Shown: positions 26,277 through 34,957 of the stretch, piece by piece
Numbering within the stretch: the stretch's first letter is position 1
Layout: the number at the start of each line of letters is the position of its first letter
NCBI RefSeq assembly: GCF_000178155.2
Contig: NZ_ADKM02000134.1
Coordinates: 123,710-187,709 of the forward strand
DNA length: 64,000 bases
Direction of reading: 5' to 3'
Origin: Hominimerdicola alba 8
Lineage (GTDB): Bacteria > Bacillota > Clostridia > Oscillospirales > Ruminococcaceae
Position numbers and translations under genes: made by a program
Notes under the pieces: model-generated
What the model was told of the DNA's origin: nothing
The model's input: the letters and a program-made list of their open reading frames with translations, nothing else
Database searches by the model: none

Positions 26277-28850
26277 ATGGATAAATATAAGATAGAGATA
26301 CCCGATACTTGCCTTGTGGCTATGGTGGGCGGAACATCTTCGGGGAAGAGCAGTTTTGCGCTGAAACACTTCAAGCCCACAGAAGTGCTGTCCTCTGACT
26401 TTTTCAGAGGAATGGTCAGCGATGACGAAAACGACCAGAACGCTTCGGGCGATGCTTTTGACCTGCTCTACTACGCGGCAGAAAAGCGGCTTGCCAACAT
26501 GAAACTGACTGTGATAGATGCCACCAACATCAGGCAGAATGACCGAAAAAAAGTCATCGAACTTGCACGTTCGCAGAATGTACACGCGGCGGCGATAGTG
26601 CTGAATATGCCTGAAGATATCATGCTTGAACGCAACAAAGCCCGTCCCGACAGAAACCTGCCCGAACGGGTCATACACCAGCACAGCCGCGAAGTAAGAC
26701 GCAGTATCAGAGGGCTTAAGCGCGAAGGCTTTCGGTTCGTTTATGTGATAAACTCTCCCGAACAGCTTGAAAACACCGAAGTGGTGCGCACGAAACTCTG
26801 GAACGATAAGCGCGATGAACATGGTCCTTTCGACATTATAGGCGATATTCACGGTTGCTGTGATGAACTGGAACTTCTGCTTGACAAGCTGGGCTATGTC
26901 AGAACAGATGGTGTATACTCTCACCCTGAGGGAAGAAAAGCCGCATTTTTAGGCGACTTCTGCGACAGGGGAGAACGCAGTGCCGATGTACTTCGCCTGG
27001 TGATGGATATGGTGAAGAGCGGAAATGCCATCGCAGTTCCCGGCAACCATGATGTTAAGCTGGTCAAGTACCTGCGCGGCAAGAATGTAAACCTGACTTA
27101 CGGGCTTGACAAGACGGTGGCTGAACTGGAAGAACGCAGTGAGGAGTTCAGGAATGAGGTCTGCGAGTTTCTTGACGGACTGATAAGCCACTATGTCCTC
27201 GATGACGGCAGGCTGGTCATTGCCCATGCAGGTCTTAAACAGGAGTATATCGGCAGAGGTTCTGCGCGTGTGCGCGAATTCTGCCTTTACGGTGACACCA
27301 CAGGCGAGGTGGACAGCTACGGTCTGCCTGTGCGCCTTGACTGGGCGGCTGACTATCGCGGCAGAGCGATGGTGGTATACGGTCATGTGGCAGGAAAAGA
27401 GGTCAGACAGCTGAACAACACATTCTGTATCGACACGGGCTGTGTGTTTGGCGGCAAGCTGACGGCTATGCGCTATCCCGAAAAGGAAACAGTTTCGGTG
27501 GACGCACAGGCGCAGTATTATGAGCCCGTGAAACCCCTTGATACGCCTGAATACGAAGATATTGGCGATATGCTGACAGTTGGCGACTTCAATAAAAAGC
27601 TCCACATTAACACCGAGCTTATCCCGTCTATAGATATTCAGGAGAACAATGCGGCGGCGGCGCTGGAAACTATGTCCCGCTTTGCGGCTGACCCCCACTG
27701 GCTGATATACCTGCCGCCAACCATGTCGCCATGTGAAACCAGCGATGTTGACGGATACCTCGAACACCCGCTGAAAGCGTTTGAGTATTACCGCAGTCAT
27801 GGGATAAGGAATGTGGTCTGTGAGAAAAAGCACATGGGTTCACGTTCGGTGACAGTACTTTGCAGGTCTGCTGAAACTGCGCTCAAACGCTTCGGCATAA
27901 CTGACGGGAGCATGGGGATCATCTATACACGCACAGGCAGACGCTTTTTTGATGACCTCTCCATCGAAACGGCTCTGCTGGACAGGCTCGCCGCTGTGCT
28001 TGAAAAGACAGGCTTCTGGGCTGACTTTGATACCGACTGGGTGTGCCTTGACACTGAACTCATGCCCTGGTCTGAAAAGGCGCAGGGGCTTATACGCTCG
28101 CAGTACGCCCCCACAGGCAACGCGGGCGCACACAGCCTTTCGGCGGCGGTTGAAGCGCTTGAAAAAGCCTGCATGCGCGTCAACAGAGAAAGGGAAGTTG
28201 ACAGCAGAGTATCGGGGCAGAACGTTGACCCCGCCGAACTGCTTGACCGCTACAAGACTAAACTGACCGACATGCACAGCTATGTCAAGGCGTACCGAGA
28301 GTACTGCTGGACGGTGAATAACATCGATGATTTCCGCATCGCGCCGTTCCATATTCTCGCTGTCGAGGGCAAGGTGTTCTCGGAGGAAAAGCATGTATGG
28401 CACATGGAGAATATCAGGAAATACATAACGGGCATAGACCCTGTTTTCATGGAAACGCCTTATCTCTGCGTTGATACCGAAGACGGTGAAAGTGTGCAGG
28501 CAGGTGTTGACTGGTGGCTGTCGCTGACATCATCGGGCGGTGAGGGCATGGTGGTCAAGCCCGAAACTTACACCGCATGGCAGGGCGGCAGACTTCTCCA
28601 GCCTGCGGTCAAGTGTCGCGGAAGAGAGTATCTGCGTATCATCTACGGTCCCGAATACCTTGAACCCGCTCACCTTACCCGACTGCGTGTCCGCTCGCTG
28701 AACCGCAAGCGTTCGCTGGCGCTTAGGGAGTTCTCGCTGGGTATAGAGTCGCTGAAACGCTTTGTCAAGGGCGAACCGCTCTACCGTGTACATGAATGCG
28801 CATTTGGTGTGCTTGCGTTTGAGAGTGAGCCTGTAGACCCAAGACTCTGA
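26277..28850 (+). CDS. pnkp: Pnkp polynucleotide kinase-phosphatase-ligase
   Basis: The 857-residue protein has the three expected modules. A 5'-kinase has its P-loop GGTSSGKSS near residue 18. A metallophosphatase that heals 2',3'-cyclic phosphate ends has GDIHGCCDEL (about 187), GDFCDRGER and GNHD. An RNA ligase-type adenylyltransferase has its lysine in EKKHMGSRS (about 516) and the later motif GEGMVVKP. Length and order match Clostridium thermocellum Pnkp. The ATG at 26277 follows a GGAAGG site; the frame is open upstream without support. With Hen1 it repairs RNAs cut by ribotoxins in the cytoplasm. Confidence 0.95.
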   Translation: MDKYKIEIPDTCLVAMVGGTSSGKSSFALKHFKPTEVLSSDFFRGMVSDDENDQNASGDAFDLLYYAAEKRLANMKLTVIDATNIRQNDRKKVIELARSQNVHAAAIVLNMPEDIMLERNKARPDRNLPERVIHQHSREVRRSIRGLKREGFRFVYVINSPEQLENTEVVRTKLWNDKRDEHGPFDIIGDIHGCCDELELLLDKLGYVRTDGVYSHPEGRKAAFLGDFCDRGERSADVLRLVMDMVKSGNAIAVPGNHDVKLVKYLRGKNVNLTYGLDKTVAELEERSEEFRNEVCEFLDGLISHYVLDDGRLVIAHAGLKQEYIGRGSARVREFCLYGDTTGEVDSYGLPVRLDWAADYRGRAMVVYGHVAGKEVRQLNNTFCIDTGCVFGGKLTAMRYPEKETVSVDAQAQYYEPVKPLDTPEYEDIGDMLTVGDFNKKLHINTELIPSIDIQENNAAAALETMSRFAADPHWLIYLPPTMSPCETSDVDGYLEHPLKAFEYYRSHGIRNVVCEKKHMGSRSVTVLCRSAETALKRFGITDGSMGIIYTRTGRRFFDDLSIETALLDRLAAVLEKTGFWADFDTDWVCLDTELMPWSEKAQGLIRSQYAPTGNAGAHSLSAAVEALEKACMRVNREREVDSRVSGQNVDPAELLDRYKTKLTDMHSYVKAYREYCWTVNNIDDFRIAPFHILAVEGKVFSEEKHVWHMENIRKYITGIDPVFMETPYLCVDTEDGESVQAGVDWWLSLTSSGGEGMVVKPETYTAWQGGRLLQPAVKCRGREYLRIIYGPEYLEPAHLTRLRVRSLNRKRSLALREFSLGIESLKRFVKGEPLYRVHECAFGVLAFESEPVDPRL

Positions 28851-28885
28851 CGGGGACAGCATCGGTAAGCTGCATAAATAATATC

Positions 28886-28919
28886 GGCGTGACTACAGCG
28901 GTCACGCCAATTTTTTTTA
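28886..28919 (+). terminator. Terminator of hen1-pnkp
   Basis: GGCGTGAC and GTCACGCC form an 8-bp stem, followed by AA and a run of eight T residues. Confidence 0.85.
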
Positions 28920-29084
28920 TTATATAATATGAACCTTTATGAGTAACTGCCAACAAAGAAAGATATACTGTATTTGGTTTCGTTAAATAAACTAAATATT
29001 TGGGCAGCTGTCGTGAATTACATGATAGAGTTTTGTATATTTGTACAAAAACAAAAGTTAATTGTTTGAATATTATCTGTATAC

Positions 29085-29113
29085 TTGACAAACCACACCA
29101 AAAATAGTATAAT
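29085..29113 (+). promoter_or_regulatory. Promoter of the pilin-like gene
   Basis: TTGACA at 29085-29090 and TATAAT at 29108-29113, 17 bp apart; the remaining intergenic sequence (28920-29231) is AT-rich and holds no supported gene. Confidence 0.75.
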
Positions 29114-29231
29114 ATGTTTATAGAGAGAAACAAAAAGATCTTATTATTTGACTGCGCCGAAGTGGTGCAATGATTTGTGCATGATTCGATGAAATGTGGT
29201 TATTTGAATTTATAAGAAAGCAGAGATCGAT

Positions 29232-29876
29232 ATGACGGAAAGGAATAGTTTAAATAAACAAGGTTTTACTTTAGTAGAACTGGTAGTAGTTATCGGTATA
29301 ATTGGTGCTCTTGCAGTTATAATAATCCCCAGTATAATTGGATATGCAAAAAAAGCCAGCCGAAAGGCTGATATGGAAACTGCAAGGCTCATTGGACAGT
29401 GTGCGATGCAGGTGATGCTTGAAGATCCTGATGCTGAGGCATCATTTTACAACATGCACAGCAGTTCATCAAGGAAAACGGTCACTCAGGATGGTGAAAC
29501 ATACGATATCTGGCTTGTAGTAAGGTTGGACGGCAATGTAAATAATAAATCAGGAAACAGTCTTGGCGGTTCTAAGTGGCAGGGTGTTCAGCGTGAAACT
29601 GAACCTTTCGCAGAAGCGATGAATGAGCAGAAAAACATGATACAAGGTTCTAACAAGCGCAACACCAGAAATCGCGGCGATAAGGAACTTCTGATAGCTC
29701 CGATGAGAAGTTCTGAGTTTAAGGGCAAAACTACCGACAGATGGTTTGTGGCTTACCGCCTTGATGAAAAGGGAAAGCCCACTGATGTCATCGAAGTTTG
29801 GGCAGCTGATTCCAGCGGAACTTACGGTTCGGGGATGAGTTACAGGCTGTGGCCATCGCCTCCTGAGGGCTATTGA
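29232..29876 (+). CDS. Type IV prepilin-like protein (N-methylation motif)
   Basis: The 214-residue protein has a class III signal: a short basic leader, glycine, then FTLVELVVVIGIIGA with the conserved Glu at position +5 of the mature protein. The helix continues to about residue 40, followed by a polar, Ser/Asn/Lys-rich soluble domain that matches no enzyme. Such proteins are cut by a prepilin peptidase and built into pili or pseudopili. No peptidase, ATPase or assembly gene is nearby, so it would depend on machinery elsewhere. In Ruminococcus albus, pilin-family proteins bind cellulose; this is a possible but unproven role here. It has its own promoter and the hairpin element starts 2 bp after its stop. 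Confidence 0.8.
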   Translation: MTERNSLNKQGFTLVELVVVIGIIGALAVIIIPSIIGYAKKASRKADMETARLIGQCAMQVMLEDPDAEASFYNMHSSSSRKTVTQDGETYDIWLVVRLDGNVNNKSGNSLGGSKWQGVQRETEPFAEAMNEQKNMIQGSNKRNTRNRGDKELLIAPMRSSEFKGKTTDRWFVAYRLDEKGKPTDVIEVWAADSSGTYGSGMSYRLWPSPPEGY

Positions 29877-29877
29877 T

Positions 29878-29982
29878 CTATAGCGATCCAACTTTTTAAA
29901 TTCACAAAATCCAGTCGCAAAAGCTGGGATTTATGGTTTTTTTGACTGGATTTTGTCTGAATTTTAAGGCGGATCGCTATAG
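29878..29982 (+). repeat. Dispersed hairpin element, copy 1
   Basis: A 105-bp imperfect palindrome with perfect 12-bp ends, CTATAGCGATCC and GGATCGCTATAG. Inner arms ACAAAATCCAGTC and GACTGGATTTTGT also pair. It starts 2 bp after the pilin-like stop codon. It matches the elements near 49584, 60867 (reversed) and 63888. It encodes no protein and resembles a MITE or REP-like element. Confidence 0.85.
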
Positions 29983-30019
29983 TATAGGGTGAAGATTTTT
30001 ATAGATATTATGAAGGGGT

Positions 30020-30052
30020 TGCCTGCATGCTTATGTGTGCAGGCTATTCTCT
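30020..30052 (+). terminator. Hairpin downstream of the pilin-like gene
   Basis: GCCTGCA (30021-30027) pairs with TGCAGGC (30038-30044), followed by a T-rich stretch; a weak intrinsic terminator after the hairpin element. Confidence 0.5.
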
Positions 30053-30074
30053 TTGCTGCGAAAAGTTTTATGAA

Positions 30075-30109
30075 CGAAAAATACGGCATCTGAAAAAATC
30101 AGATGCCGT
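30075..30109 (-). terminator. Terminator of tRNA-fMet
   Basis: ACGGCATCTGA/TCAGATGCCGT forms an 11-bp stem; on the minus strand it is followed by a T-rich tract, right after the tRNA. Confidence 0.75.
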
Positions 30110-30117
30110 AACATGGA

Positions 30118-30191
<74 letters not shown>

Positions 30192-30233
30192 ATATTATAT
30201 TTTACCCTCAGCGTAACCATTATTAGAACTCTT

Positions 30234-30305
30234 TTGTGTTGTCCTCTTGTGTTGTCCTCTCGCTGAGTACTTGTATATTATATCACAACATCTGCCGATT
30301 GTCAA
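30234..30305 (-). promoter_or_regulatory. tRNA-fMet promoter with duplicated 13-bp leader unit
   Basis: On the minus strand, TTGACA (complement of 30300-30305) and TATAAT (complement of 30277-30282) are 17 bp apart. Between promoter and tRNA, the 13-bp unit TTGTGTTGTCCTC (plus-strand reading) occurs twice in tandem at 30234-30246 and 30247-30259. Confidence 0.75.
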
Positions 30306-30544
30306 TAGATTTTATTGCGAAAAATCAAAGTTTACTCATTGTTAACATTTGTTCTTGCCGTATTTGAATGCCGGTGCAGTGGGAAATTCGGATAAAGCGC
30401 GGTTTGGGGACTAGTGTAAGAAAAGTTTACTCAGATTGAATTTCTGTGAATTTGGTTAACTTATCTTCCCTTGCTTTGAAAGCTGTTCCGAATTCGATGG
30501 GGAAAAAGATAAATACTATTAAATATGATATGTATGTGCTGAAG

Positions 30545-30573
30545 TTGCGTTTTAATGTGATTTGTGGTATCAT
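30545..30573 (+). promoter_or_regulatory. Likely promoter of the esterase-like gene
   Basis: TTGCGT (30545-30550) and TATCAT (30568-30573) with a 17-bp spacer; weaker than the others. The stretch 30306-30544 upstream has no supported gene. Confidence 0.45.
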
Positions 30574-30595
30574 ATTACAAAAGGGGGCATTGAAA

Positions 30596-31282
30596 ATGAA
30601 AATTAATATATTTACTGTGGGCGGCAAGACTGTCACGGTACATGACAATAACAGCGGCAGACTTGTACTGCTGAATAATTATGATGGTGACGGAAGTGCT
30701 GAACTTGCGGCGCTTGAAAGACTTGGCTGTCCTTCGCCTGATCTGATAGCTGTCAGCGGGGTGAACTGGGAGCATGACCTCAGCCCTTTTAAAGCGCCTG
30801 CCATCAGAAAGAACGAACCTGATTTTACGGGCGGTGCAGAAGAATTTCTTGCTCTGCTGACAAATGAGATACTTCCGCAGGCTGAGAATATGCTCAGCAG
30901 AAAGCCCGTATTCAAGGCGATAGCAGGCTATTCTCTTGCGGGACTTTTCGCGCTGTGGTCGCTTTATAGGTGTGACAATTTCGAGGGGGCGGCGAGCATT
31001 TCAGGCTCACTGTGGTTTGAAGGGTTCAGAGCGTTCGCGGAAAGAGAGAACTTAATGCGCGAACCCGCTGTTATTTACCTGTCGTTGGGCGATAAGGAAG
31101 CGAAGACCCGTCACCCGCTGATGCGAACGGTACAGGAGAATACTGAGGCACTGGCGGCACATTATAATGAAATGGGTGTAAAGACTGTCTTTGAAATGAA
31201 CGAGGGCAACCATTTCAAAGAACCCGAACTTCGCACTGCAAAAGGTATCTCGGCAGTGCTTTCAAATGCGGGAAATGTTTGA
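30596..31282 (+). CDS. Alpha/beta-hydrolase superfamily esterase-like protein
   Basis: The 228-residue protein starts at the ATG at 30596 with an AAGGGGG site. The nucleophile elbow AGYSLAGLFAL and the late histidine in EGNHFKEPE fit the predicted-hydrolase group (COG2819-like) that includes siderophore and acyl esterases. No signal peptide is present. The substrate is unknown: no transport or biosynthesis gene nearby gives a hint. An upstream extension of the open frame is AT-rich and overlaps the presumed promoter. Confidence 0.7.
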   Translation: MKINIFTVGGKTVTVHDNNSGRLVLLNNYDGDGSAELAALERLGCPSPDLIAVSGVNWEHDLSPFKAPAIRKNEPDFTGGAEEFLALLTNEILPQAENMLSRKPVFKAIAGYSLAGLFALWSLYRCDNFEGAASISGSLWFEGFRAFAERENLMREPAVIYLSLGDKEAKTRHPLMRTVQENTEALAAHYNEMGVKTVFEMNEGNHFKEPELRTAKGISAVLSNAGNV

Positions 31283-31307
31283 CAAACAGGCGCTTGTGTG
31301 GTATAAT
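31279..31307 (+). promoter_or_regulatory. Promoter of the DUF4261-HAD unit overlapping a stop codon
   Basis: TTGACA (31279-31284) includes the TGA stop codon (31280-31282) of the esterase-like gene. TATAAT is at 31302-31307, spacer 17. Confidence 0.75.
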
Positions 31308-31381
31308 TATTCGATAGGCGCGGCTGAAAACTCCACCACAAGGGGATAAGCCGATAAAGTCTGACAACGGAGGAAGAGAAA

Positions 31382-32140
31382 ATGGCTGAAAATACCAATA
31401 ATACAGAGAAAAAAGAGGGAAATGTGCTGGCGGGCTTTGTGCTCTACAAGGACGCTAATATGGACTGGGCGAGGTTCAGAAAGTCGCTGAAAGATGACTG
31501 GGGTATCGAAACTGAAGACGAGGTCAAGGACGGTGCGCTGGTATTCCACACTGAGGGCATGGTGGTGGCTTGTTCGCTGATGCCCAACCCTGTACCCAAC
31601 AAAGAGGCTGAGGAGTGCGCCAAGAACAACATCATGTGGAAAGACGGCGCTGAGGAAGTAGCAAAGCATCAGGCGCACGTTATGATGGCTGTTATGAACA
31701 AGTTCGATGCGATGGAACAGGCTCTTCTTTTTGCGAAGATAGCCTACAGTCTGCTTAAACTTGACAACGCTATCGGCATATACAAGAACCCGACTGTTTA
31801 CGAGAAACAGTTCTACATGCAGTTTGCTGAGAGCATAAAGCAGGGTGAGATGCCTGTGCCGATAATGCTCTATACAGGCATGTATCTGGCTAAGGACGGT
31901 CTTTGTGCTTTCACACAGGGCATGACTTTCTTCGGCAAGAATGAACTGGAAGTGGTTGACAGCAAACAACAGCCCGACAAGGTCATCAGCTTTATGTTCT
32001 CGATAGAAGAGTATGTGCTGAGTGAAGATGTTGAACTGAAAGACGGAGAAACTATCGGCTTTTCCGAAGAGCAGAAACTCCCCATCAGTGTAGGCGATGG
32101 CATAAGTGTAAAGGGCACGACCGCAAAGATAGGGTTCTGA
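31382..32140 (+). CDS. DUF4261-domain protein, function unknown
   Basis: The 252-residue soluble protein resembles the DUF4261 group. A hydrophilic start (NTNNTEKKEGN) is followed by a mixed alpha/beta domain; HQAHVMMAVMN and ALLFAKIAYSLLKLDNAIGIY are the most family-like segments. No catalytic motif or membrane segment can be named. It has its own consensus promoter, a GGAGGAAG ribosome site, and sits one base before the HAD phosphatase gene, so the two are co-transcribed. Confidence 0.65.
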   Translation: MAENTNNTEKKEGNVLAGFVLYKDANMDWARFRKSLKDDWGIETEDEVKDGALVFHTEGMVVACSLMPNPVPNKEAEECAKNNIMWKDGAEEVAKHQAHVMMAVMNKFDAMEQALLFAKIAYSLLKLDNAIGIYKNPTVYEKQFYMQFAESIKQGEMPVPIMLYTGMYLAKDGLCAFTQGMTFFGKNELEVVDSKQQPDKVISFMFSIEEYVLSEDVELKDGETIGFSEEQKLPISVGDGISVKGTTAKIGF

Positions 32141-32141
32141 C

Positions 32142-32789
32142 ATGAATATCAACGAATACAAGGCGGCTATCTTCGACCTTGACGGTACGCTGATACGCTC
32201 AAACGGTGTGTGGAGCGAGATAGACCGTGAATTTCTGGGCAAGCGTGGATTTGAAGTGCCTGCCGACTACTACAAGGCGGTGTCCACCAAAAATTTCCGC
32301 ACTGCGGCAGTTTACACAAAAGAACTTTTCGGGCTTCCCGAGAGCATCGAGAGCATCATGCAGGAATGGCAGGATATGGCAGTTTACGAATACACCCATG
32401 TGATCGGTGAGGTCGATGGCGCGGTGGATTATCTGCGTTATCTTGCTGAAAAAGGTATGAAACTGGGGCTTGCGACCGCGAGTTCGGCGGCGCTGTATGT
32501 ACCTGTGCTGAAAAGGCTGGGCGTGTACGAACTGTTCGGCTTTTTTGCGACTACCGAGCAGGTAAGGCGCGGAAAAGGCTTCCCCGATGTTTATGAACTT
32601 GCCTGTGAAAAACTGGGTGAAACGCCCGAAACTTCGGTGGTGTTCGAGGACATCATCGAGGGCATACGAGGTGCAAAAGCGGGCGGCTTCAAGGCTGTTG
32701 CCTGCCTGAACGACCACTATGCCGCCGACCGCGATGCGCTTATAGCAGAGTCGGATATGCACTTTGAAAGCTATCGGGAATTATTTTGA
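32142..32789 (+). CDS. HAD-superfamily phosphatase, beta-phosphoglucomutase-like
   Basis: The 215-residue protein has HAD motif I FDLDGTLIRS near the N-terminus, a helical cap (about 20-85), motif II LGLATASS, a lysine in RRGKGFPDVYE and motif III VVFEDIIEGIRGAKAGG. This is the phosphoglycolate phosphatase / beta-phosphoglucomutase branch; the substrate cannot be read from sequence. It follows the DUF4261 gene by one base. Confidence 0.85.
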   Translation: MNINEYKAAIFDLDGTLIRSNGVWSEIDREFLGKRGFEVPADYYKAVSTKNFRTAAVYTKELFGLPESIESIMQEWQDMAVYEYTHVIGEVDGAVDYLRYLAEKGMKLGLATASSAALYVPVLKRLGVYELFGFFATTEQVRRGKGFPDVYELACEKLGETPETSVVFEDIIEGIRGAKAGGFKAVACLNDHYAADRDALIAESDMHFESYRELF

Positions 32790-32822
32790 ATGTGAATTTT
32801 GTGTTAAATTTCGCTTTGGCTA

Positions 32823-32851
32823 TTGACAACTCTGCGGATATATGATATAAT
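32823..32851 (+). promoter_or_regulatory. tRNA-Arg promoter
   Basis: TTGACA at 32823-32828 and TATAAT at 32846-32851, 17 bp apart, 24 bp before the tRNA. Confidence 0.78.
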
Positions 32852-32875
32852 AACAGAGTTGTCAGAGTTCAACAC

Positions 32876-32949
32876 GCGCCAGTAGCTCAGCTGGATAGAG
32901 TGACTGGCTACGAACCAGTAGGTCGGGGGTTCGAGTCCCTCCTGGCGCG
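32876..32949 (+). tRNA. tRNA-Arg (ACG)
   Basis: The 74-nt gene has acceptor arms GCGCCAG/CTGGCGC, a TTCGAGT T-loop and anticodon ACG at 32910-32912 in the loop CTACGAA. CCA is not encoded. Confidence 0.95.
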
Positions 32950-32959
32950 CTTGACGAAT

Positions 32960-33002
32960 ACAGGCACTTTGAAGTATTTCAGGGTGTCTGTTTTTTTATG
33001 CT
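32960..33002 (+). terminator. Terminator of tRNA-Arg
   Basis: ACAGGCAC pairs with GGTGTCTGT and is followed by seven T residues. Confidence 0.75.
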
Positions 33003-33040
33003 TAATAATTCAATATCGCAAATTTTCCTATATGCACCAA

Positions 33041-33083
33041 AAATGCAGACCTGAGTTTTTTCAGATCTGCATTTGTTTTTTAT
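33041..33083 (+). terminator. Second T-tailed hairpin after tRNA-Arg
   Basis: AAATGCAGACCTGA pairs with TCAGATCTGCATTT with one mismatch, followed by a T-rich tail. It may be a backup terminator or serve the decayed minus-strand gene, since the stem is symmetric. Confidence 0.5.
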
Positions 33084-33147
33084 TTGATCCATGTTAGCAA
33101 GACCACAGATTTAAAAAGAATAGTGCCCCGAAGTAATAAAAGCATAT

Positions 33148-33355
33148 CTAACTTTCAAATTCAGCAAATTCTTCTTCTGTAAGATACCTGACAATTTCAT
33201 CGGGATAACCGATACACTCAAATCAAAGTGCATAAGCATCGTCAATATCCTTAGGATCGGTTATCTTGACAAGCGGTCTGTCATCTGAAAACTATACTTG
33301 CTGACCGTGTTCTCACCTGTGAAACGGCGGGTTTCTTCATATATGCGCCCTATTT
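33148..33355 (-). pseudogene. Remnant of a small gene with nonsense and frameshift
   Basis: Read on the minus strand, one frame gives IYEETRRFTGENTVSKYSF, which continues after a shift at an A-run near 33287 as SDDRPLVKITDPKDIDDAYA. An in-frame TGA at 33225-33223 interrupts it, and it then resumes as FECIGYPDEIVRYLTEEEF and ends at the TAG at 33150-33148. The coding-like composition on both sides of each lesion suggests a decayed gene; no start was found. The family is not recognised. Confidence 0.5.
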
Positions 33356-33368
33356 TTTGTTTTGAATA

Positions 33369-33397
33369 TTGACGTTTCGGGATTTGTATGATATAAT
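33369..33397 (+). promoter_or_regulatory. Promoter of the second hydrolase gene
   Basis: TTGACG at 33369-33374 and TATAAT at 33392-33397, spacer 17. Confidence 0.7.
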
Positions 33398-33459
33398 CAA
33401 TATGTAGTTAGCTATAACTAATTCAAGCGATATGAATGTTTATGAAAGGAATGATGCAG

Positions 33460-34221
33460 ATGAAATATTTTGAATTCGGTAAAGAGAACGACATCACTCT
33501 TCTGCTTCTGCATGGCGCTGATACAACATGGCAGCTTAGTTTTGAGAAGTTCATAGATATCGCAAAGCAGAGATATCACATCATTGCGGTGGCAGAGGAC
33601 GGGTTCAATACAGATGAACCGAATACATATGCGGTAAGTGTCATCGCGGAAGCTGAAAAGATAACGGAATATCTGGTGGAGAATTTTGATGGCAGAGTGG
33701 ATATCATTCTCGGTGAATCACTGGGCGGAATGATAATGACCGAAATACTGCTTGATGAGCGCATAAAAGTCCACACAGCGATCGCAGACGGTTTTACGAT
33801 ACTGGAATATCCGAATTTCAGGCATGATCTTCCGAAAAGGATCTTCGCGGCTTTGCTGGCAGATGTGCAGCTGTTCGCATTCAGGCACATGGGGCTGTTC
33901 AACTGGATACTTGGCGAGGATATTGACTCCATGATATACAAAAATACATCAAAGACCACGCTATTCAACCTTGAATATTCGATGATGCCATACCGTTACA
34001 AGTATGAAGCATTTGATCTGGCTGACAGCTACATATGGCATGGAGAAAAAGAGCCAGGACTCAGGCAGGTCGTAAAAAAACTTGGCGGAACAGATCATCG
34101 TTTTTCGCACAAGGTCTTTTTAAATAGGGGACACGGCTCATTGCTGAAAGAACCCGCTCGGCTCATGCGGGAGATAGACCTTGCATACAGAGGCTATAAC
34201 GGCAGGATAAAAACGAGATAG
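33460..34221 (+). CDS. Alpha/beta-hydrolase family protein
   Basis: The 253-residue protein has TLLLLHGADTTW (oxyanion strand), the nucleophile elbow ILGESLGGMIM and a late histidine in LNRGHGSLL. Several ATGs lie close together at 33436-33460; the last is chosen because GAAAGGA is 9 nt upstream. The general plan resembles the serine-less protein at 23340, but here the nucleophile is intact. No signal peptide; substrate unknown. The membrane-protein gene follows by 24 bp. Confidence 0.75.
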   Translation: MKYFEFGKENDITLLLLHGADTTWQLSFEKFIDIAKQRYHIIAVAEDGFNTDEPNTYAVSVIAEAEKITEYLVENFDGRVDIILGESLGGMIMTEILLDERIKVHTAIADGFTILEYPNFRHDLPKRIFAALLADVQLFAFRHMGLFNWILGEDIDSMIYKNTSKTTLFNLEYSMMPYRYKYEAFDLADSYIWHGEKEPGLRQVVKKLGGTDHRFSHKVFLNRGHGSLLKEPARLMREIDLAYRGYNGRIKTR

Positions 34222-34245
34222 TAAATTTCAGGGAGGTATAGTATA

Positions 34246-34743
34246 ATGTTGCTGACTGTTTTTCTGGCTGTAGTTTTTTGTTCAGCTATGACCACACTGC
34301 TTATTTCGGCAGTGACGATGGTGCAGGATATAAAATTCTTTTCTTCTGCCCCGAAAGAAGCGCTGGGACTGCTGAAACAGCGAGATGAAGAGTTGTTCTA
34401 TGGCGCTCGGACTATGGGGTGGATACTTATGACGATCAGCATCGTGATGATACTTGGCGTTGGTGTTATCTCGATATGGGACGGTTTCAGGAACGGGTTT
34501 ACATTCGGGAAATTTTTTCTGCGCTTCGTGATGATATTTACGATATACAAAATATACGACATGACATTCTTTGATGGGTATATCCTATGCAGAGCGTGTT
34601 TCTTCCAACACTATTTCCCGGAGGTGGAAAGTGTTTATAACGGCAGGAAGTACGGCTATAACATCAAAAGCCAGCTGTTGAAGCTGTTGGTGATATTCCC
34701 TGCGGCATCAGCACTGGCGGCGTGGATATGCAGCTTGTTCTGA
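34246..34743 (+). CDS. Small multi-pass membrane protein, unknown
   Basis: The 165-residue protein has four hydrophobic segments (about 1-25, 60-85, 92-110 and 140-163) and no recognised family motif. A GGGAGG site precedes the ATG, and the gene is probably co-transcribed with the hydrolase 24 bp upstream. No function can be assigned. Confidence 0.6.
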   Translation: MLLTVFLAVVFCSAMTTLLISAVTMVQDIKFFSSAPKEALGLLKQRDEELFYGARTMGWILMTISIVMILGVGVISIWDGFRNGFTFGKFFLRFVMIFTIYKIYDMTFFDGYILCRACFFQHYFPEVESVYNGRKYGYNIKSQLLKLLVIFPAASALAAWICSLF

Positions 34744-34819
34744 ACGAAGTGAAAGCCGTTCTGTGGTAACAGAATTTTTGGGAAAAATAGTTAAATAAAA
34801 AACTTATACGTTCTGATAC

Positions 34820-34848
34820 TTGACACTTATTAATAATCATTGTATAAT
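34820..34848 (+). promoter_or_regulatory. Promoter of the repeat-protein gene
   Basis: TTGACA at 34820-34825 and TATAAT at 34843-34848, spacer 17; leader about 100 nt. Confidence 0.75.
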
Positions 34849-34957
34849 ATACTTACAATTTAAACATATGTGTTTCTTTTATATATTTATGAAAAATATT
34901 TGTGAAATACTGTTTAAAATGATGTTACACGATATTGTTGATAAGGAGGAGTAGTTC

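Noticed and set aside
24707..26380. A 557-codon minus-strand open frame opposite hen1
   Set aside because: Cys/Phe-rich, no family resemblance, and fully covered by the well-supported hen1 gene.
33223..33225. In-frame TGA as a selenocysteine codon
   Set aside because: No SECIS-like hairpin after it, and a frameshift is also needed, so decay is simpler.
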